DNA of 64,000 nucleotides from the NCBI RefSeq assembly GCF_000971215.1, contig NZ_BBMA01000005.1:186001-250000 (forward strand), read 5' to 3'. Source of the stretch: Demequina silvatica. GTDB lineage: Bacteria > Actinomycetota > Actinomycetes > Actinomycetales > Demequinaceae. Positions 59,254 to 64,000 of the stretch are shown in pieces; the first letter of the stretch is position 1, and every line of letters begins with the position of its first letter. The notes under the pieces were generated by a model. The model had not been told where the DNA came from, searched no databases, and saw nothing but the letters and a program-made list of their open reading frames with translations. The position numbers and the translations under genes are program-made.

Positions 59254-60782
59254 CAGGCGTTCCCCGTGAGGTGCCACACCAGGACACCGAGCAGGAAGGC
59301 CACCGCGCCGATCACCGCGAGGTGCGCCCACGCGAAGTGGTGCGCGCCCTCCTCGGGTGCGTCGGGCTGGGGCCGGCGCGGGTACTCGCTCGCCGCCACC
59401 TCGGGCAGGTTGGTGCCGGACGGCGCGTCGCCCACCTCGCCCGCGGGCGCCGTGCCCGCGGAGGAGGAGGTGGACGCGTAGCCGTGCATGATCTTGGTGA
59501 AGTCCGGGATCGGGATGTCCTCGGACGGCACGTAGTCCGCGACCTCGCGCGGCTGCGCGTTGGCCAGCGGGTGCGCCTCCCAGACGGACGGCGCGGCGGC
59601 GGTGGCCGGGGCGACCTGGCGCATGCCGGCGGGCACGATGGGCGCCTCGCCCGACGCCGTCGTGTCGGTGGTGGTCTCCGTGGGCGCGGCCGGGGTCTCG
59701 GTCGCGACCGCGGCACGCTGCGGGAGGCCCTGGACCGCCGCCTCGGCGGCGACGGCGGGGGCGTACTCGGCCTCCTCGAGCGCGACCTCGTCGACGCCGG
59801 CGGTCTCGACCGCCTCCGCGCGCGCGTAGGCCTCCGCGGGGTCGACCGGCTCGGGCTCCGGATGCGCCTCCTCGGCGGGCTCGGACTCGGGCTCGGCCAC
59901 CGGCTCGGCGGCGCGCTGCGCCTGCTGGGCCCGGGTGATGCCGGCCATCGCCTCGGCGGTGAGCCGGCGGATCTCCGCGGCGGGGTCCGCCGCTGCCGCG
60001 GGGGCGGCCTCCTCTTCGGCGGGCGCCGTAGGTGCGTCCGGAGCCGTGGGCGCGTCCGGCGCGGGGGTGCCGGCCTCGCCGCGCGCGGCGCGCTCCTCGA
60101 GACGGCGCGCCTGCAGCGAGCCGGGCGGGAACAGGTGGCGGTACTCCTCGGGGATCGCATCGATCGCACCGATGGTGGGCTCGGGCTCCTCGGCCGCGTC
60201 CTCGACAACCTCGTCCTCGACGGCCTGGTCCTCGACGGCCTCGTCTGCAGGGGCCTCGGTGAGGACCTCGGTCGGCTCGTCGTCCGGCACGGGCTGCTCG
60301 AAGACGGCAGGCTCCACCGAGGGCTCGTCGTCCGCGACGTCCTCGACCACAGTATCGACCGGCGCCTCGTCCACGGGCGCGGCCTCGTCGGCCACCTCGT
60401 CCGCGGCCTCGACCACAGGCTCCGGCGACGGCTCCACGACGTCCTCGACCGGCGCATCGTCCACCTGCTCGGCGGCCTGCGCGGCCTCCGCGCGCTCCGC
60501 GCGGGCGCGCGCGACCATCTCCTGCGCGTCGAGGAGCTCGGGGGTCATCGCGGGCAGCTGACCCGTCGCGATGAGCTCCTCCTCCTGGGTCCACGTCTCG
60601 ACGGGGTTGTCGCGGCGCTCGAGCTCGCGACGCTCCTTGCGGGTCAGCGGCGTGCCGTCCGGATGCGTGGGCGGCCCGGCGACCAGCGACGGGAGGGGGG
60701 TGGTGGGCTCGTCCGGGGCGGCCTGCCTGACCTCGGCCTCGCGGCGCGCTCGGCGCGACAAAGGCCTGCCCTGGTCAGTCAT
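59253..60782 (-). CDS. Acidic, disordered single-TM protein between nadD and rsfS
   Basis: 509 aa, not recognised. N-terminus basic (RPLSRRARREAEVRQ ... TRKERRELERRDNPVETWTQEEELIATGQLPAMTPELLDAQEMVARARAERAEAAQAAEQ, helical), then about 300 residues dominated by Glu, Asp, Ala, Pro and Val (repetitive EDxVxEA units), a short ordered segment (EEYRHLFPPGSLQARRLEERAARGE, near 235), and one C-terminal helix (AHLAVIGAVAFLLGVLVWHL). Tail-anchored, cytoplasmic bulk. In many actinobacteria a LytR-type gene lies here. ATG 60782 overlaps the nadD stop. Confidence 0.85.
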   Translation of the reverse strand: MTDQGRPLSRRARREAEVRQAAPDEPTTPLPSLVAGPPTHPDGTPLTRKERRELERRDNPVETWTQEEELIATGQLPAMTPELLDAQEMVARARAERAEAAQAAEQVDDAPVEDVVEPSPEPVVEAADEVADEAAPVDEAPVDTVVEDVADDEPSVEPAVFEQPVPDDEPTEVLTEAPADEAVEDQAVEDEVVEDAAEEPEPTIGAIDAIPEEYRHLFPPGSLQARRLEERAARGEAGTPAPDAPTAPDAPTAPAEEEAAPAAAADPAAEIRRLTAEAMAGITRAQQAQRAAEPVAEPESEPAEEAHPEPEPVDPAEAYARAEAVETAGVDEVALEEAEYAPAVAAEAAVQGLPQRAAVATETPAAPTETTTDTTASGEAPIVPAGMRQVAPATAAAPSVWEAHPLANAQPREVADYVPSEDIPIPDFTKIMHGYASTSSSAGTAPAGEVGDAPSGTNLPEVAASEYPRRPQPDAPEEGAHHFAWAHLAVIGAVAFLLGVLVWHLTGNA

Positions 60783-61368
60783 CAAGTCCTCCGTAGTAGA
60801 GCCCGTTCGCGGCGATGTAGTCGGCCACGGACCGGGGTACAAGGTACCGGATCGGGAGTCCGACCCTCGCCCGGCGTCGCACGTCGGTCGACGATATCGC
60901 CAGAGCGGGGGCCTCCACCAGGATATGTGGCCATTCCGACTCCTCCAACGAATGACCGGGGCGTGTCACTCCCACGAAGGTCGCGAGGCCCGCCAGACGG
61001 TCCGCGTCCTTCCATTCGTCGAGCCGCGCGAGGGCGTCCGCGCCGGTGATGAAGAACAGCTCCGCGTCGGGCCGCTGCGCGCGAAGATCGGTGAGGGTGT
61101 CGACCGTGTAGGTCACTCCCCCGCGCTCGATGTCGACGGGCGACACCCCGAAGCGCTCGTCCTCGGCGGCGGCGAGCTCGCACATCGCGAGCCGGTGCTC
61201 CGGGGTCGCCGTGTCCACGCCTTGCTTGAAGGGCTGGGAGTTCGCGGGGGTCAGCAGGACCTGGTCGAGCCCCAGCCGCGCGCACACCTCGGACGCCGCC
61301 GCGAGGTGGCCCAGGTGGATCGGGTCGAACGTGCCTCCCAGCACGCCTACGCGGGCGAGGCTGCCCAC
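60775..61368 (-). CDS. nadD: Nicotinate-nucleotide adenylyltransferase NadD
   Basis: 197 aa. Adenylates nicotinate mononucleotide in NAD synthesis. GVLGGTFDPIHLGHLAAASEV (residues 8-28, HIGH-type motif), TPANSQPFKQG, FFITGADALARLDEWKDA and ISSTDVRRRARVGLPIRYLVP (C-terminal ISSTxIR). GTG 61368 one base after the small upstream ORF stop. Confidence 0.96.
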   Translation of the reverse strand: MGSLARVGVLGGTFDPIHLGHLAAASEVCARLGLDQVLLTPANSQPFKQGVDTATPEHRLAMCELAAAEDERFGVSPVDIERGGVTYTVDTLTDLRAQRPDAELFFITGADALARLDEWKDADRLAGLATFVGVTRPGHSLEESEWPHILVEAPALAISSTDVRRRARVGLPIRYLVPRSVADYIAANGLYYGGLDD

Positions 61369-61369
61369 G

Positions 61370-61516
61370 TCAGTGGCGCGTGCCGACGCTCCGGAACGCG
61401 TACGTCACGAACAGCAGGGCCATCAGGCCGGTGAAGGCGAGCAGGCCGAACGCCTCGGCCGGGATGGGCAGCTCGTTGACGACGTGCGACGTGGTCTCGA
61501 CGGCCTCGGTGTACAT
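61370..61516 (-). CDS. Small membrane protein (48 aa) upstream of nadD
   Basis: YTEAVETTSHVVNELPIPA leader, one membrane helix FGLLAFTGLMALLFVTYAF, and basic end RSVGTRH. AGGAGG site 7 bases before ATG 61516. Similar small single-helix proteins occupy this proA-nadD slot in many actinobacteria; function unknown. Its TGA and the nadD GTG are separated by one base, so translation is coupled. Confidence 0.8.
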   Translation of the reverse strand: MYTEAVETTSHVVNELPIPAEAFGLLAFTGLMALLFVTYAFRSVGTRH

Positions 61517-61543
61517 GGGGGACTCCTCCTGTTGTCTCCCGCG

Positions 61544-61549
61544 ATTATG
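61544..61549 (-). promoter_or_regulatory. Possible -10 (CATAAT) of the nadD operon
   Basis: CATAAT on the minus strand 28 bases before the small-ORF ATG; no convincing -35. A repeat copy (61564-61572) lies just upstream. Confidence 0.4.
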
Positions 61550-61582
61550 GCACCTTCGCGGGGGGACGATGCGCGGGCCGGG

Positions 61583-62866
61583 TCAGCCGCGGATGTGGCC
61601 CTCGCCGTAGGCGACCCAGGTGGTGGTGGTGAGCTCGCCCAGGCCCATGGGGCCGCGCGCGTGGAGCTTCTGCGTCGAGATGCCGATCTCCGCGCCCAGC
61701 CCGAACTCGCCGCCGTCCGTGAAGCGGGTCGACGCGTTGACCATGACCGCCGCCGAGTCGATGTGGGCCACGAAGTGCTGGGCGGCGTCGATGTCGTTGG
61801 TGACGATCGCCTCGGTGTGGCCGGTGCTGTACCGGGCGATGTGCTGGATCGCCTCGTCGATGCTGTCGACCACCTTGATCGCGAGGTCGAGCGACAGGTA
61901 CTCGGTGGCCCAGTCCTCCTCCGTGGCGGCCACGGTGGGGACGTTCGCGGGCGCGAGGTCCGCAGCCGCGTCGTCCGCGTGCAGGGTGACGCCGGCCTGG
62001 TGGAGCTGCTCGAGGATCACCGGCAGGTTGTCGGCCGCGTCCTTGTGGACCAGCAGCGTCTCCGCGGCGTTGCACACGCCCACCCGGTGGGTCTTGGAGT
62101 TGAGCACGATGTCGACCGAGCGGTCGAGCGGCGCCGAGGCGTCGAGGTAGACGTGGCAGTTGCCCTCGCCGGTCTCGATCGCAGGGACGGTGGACTCGCG
62201 CACCACGGTCTGGATGAGGTCGCGTCCGCCGCGCGGCACCAGCACGTCCACCAGGCCGCGGGCGTTCATCAGCACGCGGGCGCCCTCGCGGCCGTACGCG
62301 TCGATGGACTGGACCGCGTCGCGCGGCAGGCCCACGGTCTCGAGCGCGTCCTGGAGCACGGCGACGATCACCTCGTTGGAGCGCGCGGCCGCGCTGCCGC
62401 CGCGCAGCACGGCGGCGTTGCCCGACTTGAGCGACAGTCCCGCGGCGTCGACGGTGACGTTGGGTCGCGCCTCGTAGATCATGCCGACCACGCCCATGGG
62501 CACGGCCTTCTGGATGAGGCGGATGCCGTTGGGGAGGGTCGATCCGCGCTTGACCTCGCCCACCGGATCCGGGAGGGTCGCGACGTAGCGCAGCGCCTCC
62601 GCGATCTTCTCGATGCGGCCCTGGTCGAGCGCGAGGCGGTCGAGGAGGCCGGGGCTCATGTCGTTGGCGCGGCCGCGCTCGAGGTCCTTGGCGTTGGCCT
62701 CGACGATGCGCGCGCCCTGGGCGACCAGGGCGTCGGCCATCGCGTGGAGAGCGTCGTTCTTCACGGTGGTGGTGGCGGTCGCCAGCGCGCGCGAGGCGAG
62801 CTTGGCGCGGCGGCACGCCTCGAGGACGGCCTGCTCGACATCGGTGGGGATCGCGGTCTCGGTCAT
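61583..62866 (-). CDS. proA: Gamma-glutamyl phosphate reductase ProA
   Basis: 427 aa. Second step of proline synthesis. [29 protein letters not shown] near 128-156, [13 protein letters not shown] near 205, catalytic Cys in [12 protein letters not shown] near 276 and [26 protein letters not shown] near 385-410. ATG 62866 has no ribosome site; TAGACT lies 8 bases upstream, suggesting a leaderless mRNA distinct from proB. Confidence 0.96.
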   Translation of the reverse strand: MTETAIPTDVEQAVLEACRRAKLASRALATATTTVKNDALHAMADALVAQGARIVEANAKDLERGRANDMSPGLLDRLALDQGRIEKIAEALRYVATLPDPVGEVKRGSTLPNGIRLIQKAVPMGVVGMIYEARPNVTVDAAGLSLKSGNAAVLRGGSAAARSNEVIVAVLQDALETVGLPRDAVQSIDAYGREGARVLMNARGLVDVLVPRGGRDLIQTVVRESTVPAIETGEGNCHVYLDASAPLDRSVDIVLNSKTHRVGVCNAAETLLVHKDAADNLPVILEQLHQAGVTLHADDAAADLAPANVPTVAATEEDWATEYLSLDLAIKVVDSIDEAIQHIARYSTGHTEAIVTNDIDAAQHFVAHIDSAAVMVNASTRFTDGGEFGLGAEIGISTQKLHARGPMGLGELTTTTWVAYGEGHIRG

Positions 62867-63051
62867 GACACTCGAGTCTAGGAGCCTCGCGGGTGCCTGC
62901 CCAGGGCGAGGTGGCACCTTCCCCGCCTCCCGGTTCGCTGCGCACGGTCCGAGCGGCGACGCGCCGCCGCCCGGGGACGATGCGCGGGTCCAGCCCCGCG
63001 TGTCGCGCGCCGGACCGTGCGGGGCGAAGCGGGGCGCAGTGGGCGCAGCGC
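62867..63051. other. proB-proA gap with a repeat copy
   Basis: 185 bases. Contains the candidate leaderless proA promoter at its left end and GGACGATGC at 62975-62983 with GGGG before it and GCGGGTC after. Nothing else recognised. Confidence 0.5.
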
Positions 63052-64000
63052 TCAGAGCACCACGAGGTGGTCGATGTGGATGAGCTCGCGCGCGTACGCC
63101 TCGCCCAGCACCTCGCCGAGAGCCTCGGTGGACAGCCCCTTCATGCGGTCGGCCTCCTCCGAGGAGAACCCCGCGAAGCCGCGCGCCACCAGCGCGCCGT
63201 CCCGACCGACCAGGTCCACGGGCTCCCCCGCCTCGAAGTCGCCGCGGATCTCGATCACGCCCGCGGCGAGCAGCGACGCCTGCCGGCCCCGCAGCGCCCG
63301 CACCGCGCCGTCGTCGAGCACGATCCCGCCGCGCGTCTTCGCGGCGTCGGCCAGCCACTGCAGGCGCGTGGTCTCCGGCTTGCCCGTGGGGACGAACAGC
63401 GTGCCCACGTCCTCTCCCGCGACGGCGCGCGCCGCATCGTCCGCCGCCGCGAGCACCACGCGCACGCCGCTGTTGGTCGCGAGCGACGCGGCCTCGATCT
63501 TGGTGATCATGCCGCCCGTGCCCACGGCGGAGCCGCGGCGCGAGATGTCGATGCCGTGGAGGTCCTCAGGCGAGGCCACCTCGGCGATGCGCCGCGCGCC
63601 CGGGGTGTCGGGGGCGGCGGTGTACAGCGCGTCGACGTCGGTGAGCAGCACCAGCGCGTCGGCCCGCACGGCGGTGGCGACCAGGGCCGCGAGGCGGTCG
63701 TTGTCGCCGAACCGGATCTCGTCGGTCGCGACCGTGTCGTTCTCGTTGATGATGGGCACCACGCCGAGGCTCAGGAGCGACTCGAGGGCGCGGCGCGCGT
63801 TGCCGTAGTGGGCGCGGCGGACCATGTCGTCCGCGGTGAGGAGCACCTGGCCCACGGTGAGCCCGTAGCGCGCGAACGCCACGGTGTAGGCGTGGATGAG
63901 CTTGCCCTGACCCACCGAGGCGGCGGCCTGCTGCAGCTCGAGGTTGGTGGGGCGCGACTCGAGGCCCAGCGGCCCGATGCCGGCGGCGATCGAGCCGGAC
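63052..64000 (-). CDS. proB: Glutamate 5-kinase ProB (5' end outside window)
   Basis: About 316 codons visible, open to the window edge. First step of proline synthesis. Kinase segments [13 protein letters not shown] (edge), [39 protein letters not shown] and [24 protein letters not shown]-terminal PUA domain from about 63290 leftwards ([24 protein letters not shown]...[13 protein letters not shown]). Complete kinase-PUA type. Confidence 0.95.
   Translation of the reverse strand, partial: SGSIAAGIGPLGLESRPTNLELQQAAASVGQGKLIHAYTVAFARYGLTVGQVLLTADDMVRRAHYGNARRALESLLSLGVVPIINENDTVATDEIRFGDNDRLAALVATAVRADALVLLTDVDALYTAAPDTPGARRIAEVASPEDLHGIDISRRGSAVGTGGMITKIEAASLATNSGVRVVLAAADDAARAVAGEDVGTLFVPTGKPETTRLQWLADAAKTRGGIVLDDGAVRALRGRQASLLAAGVIEIRGDFEAGEPVDLVGRDGALVARGFAGFSSEEADRMKGLSTEALGEVLGEAYARELIHIDHLVVL

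Larger units (their letters stand above)
2808..63442. repeat. Dispersed non-palindromic repeat GGACGATGC (34 exact copies)
   Basis: Exact 9-mer starts. Plus strand: 2879, 6587, 14403, 21650, 25806, 31559, 33959, 35024, 37475, 44332, 49152, 50641, 52096, 53917, 57678, 58769, 61564, 62975. Minus strand (seen as GCATCGTCC): 2808, 9718, 12510, 16968, 20707, 28268, 29888, 34000, 42288, 44453, 49197, 51104, 54742, 57416, 60454, 63434. The next base is G in 33 of 34 and the preceding base G or T in 30. Extended form GGGACGATGCGGYGGTCRCC. Near misses with one or two changes at about 2188, 5947, 27427, 27829, 39791, 39898 and 44016. Counted by eye; a few copies may be missed. Confidence 0.9.

Noticed and set aside
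2808..63442. GGACGATGC as a polar Chi- or KOPS-like signal
   Set aside because: Orientation is balanced (18 versus 16) within one 64-kb stretch, whereas Chi and FtsK signals are strongly strand-biased. A window across the terminus could hide bias, so the genome should still be checked.
2808..63442. GGACGATGC as a simple transcription-factor regulon
   Set aside because: Most copies are inside coding regions of unrelated genes, not at promoters, and the word is not a palindrome.
1..64000. CRISPR array, prophage, insertion sequence or defence island
   Set aside because: No regularly spaced repeats, transposase, integrase, phage structural or restriction genes are visible.

Overview
The window is about 70-74% GC, gene-dense (no gene-free stretch longer than about 230 bases) and clearly from an actinobacterium. 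The evidence is the gene content: a MgtA-type mannosyltransferase, an NnaR-type HemD-wHTH regulator, GTG starts, leaderless-looking promoters and the proB-proA-nadD-rsfS-phosphoglycerate mutase-tRNA-Ala order. The arabinan and beta-glucoside hydrolases suggest a free-living Micrococcales plant-polymer degrader (Cellulomonas/Demequina-like), but this is inference. I see no transposase, integrase, prophage or CRISPR array.

Layout. 1-14204 (minus): one nitrate-assimilation superoperon read right to left: narK transporter, nitrate reductase, FAD electron-transfer subunit, nirB, nirD, siroheme synthase, the NnaR regulator, a CbiX chelatase, then molybdenum-cofactor genes (ThiF/MoeB-like, moeA, moaC, mobA, DUF6457). 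Nearly every junction is an ATGA/GTGA-type overlap, so enzyme, both of its cofactors and its regulator are co-expressed. 14436-18405 (minus): hemC-hemD-hemB-hemL. 18440-20984 (minus): MFS exporter, MntR-type regulator, CopC-like surface protein. 20990-24090 (plus): two GT4 glycosyltransferases and an SGNH hydrolase. 24121-24211: a long nested hairpin. 24231-29843: two DoxX-like membrane proteins, TetR regulator, and divergently a GH3 glucosidase and MFS transporter. 29851-32549 (minus): ArsR-SulP and an MBL hydrolase. 32768-36441 (plus): a flavin monooxygenase/FMN reductase/MarR/GNAT/pirin operon. 36447-39611: an ABC exporter divergent from a WYL regulator. 39612-45417 (minus): two GH43 enzymes, glycerate kinase, an NAD(P)-binding oxidoreductase and a methyltransferase-like protein. 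45621-54631: DHA2 exporter, tandem Nudix genes, leaderless SGNH hydrolase, KstD-like flavoprotein, alcohol dehydrogenase and a secreted arabinanase. 54724-64000: HAD phosphatase, GntR/DUF1648 pair, DUF1801, tRNA-Ala, then the housekeeping cluster two phosphatases-rsfS-acidic membrane protein-nadD-small protein-proA-proB.

The most unusual signal is not a gene. A short non-palindromic word, GGACGATGC (extended GGGACGATGCGGYGGTCRCC), occurs at 34 exact sites that I found by eye, about one per 1.9 kb, in both orientations (18 plus, 16 minus), in genes and between them. My hand estimate of chance is about one. In genes it is read almost only as Asp-Asp-Ala or Ala-Ser-Ser with GAT and GCA codons where GAC and GCC/GCG are usual here. 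Between genes it forms terminator-like hairpins, one from an inverted pair of copies. This resembles DNA-uptake sequences of naturally competent bacteria and deserves a genome-wide test.

Several genes carry clear palindromic operators next to a probable cognate regulator (TetR, ArsR, MarR, WYL, GntR). A KstD-like gene has two identical-arm operators without a visible regulator.
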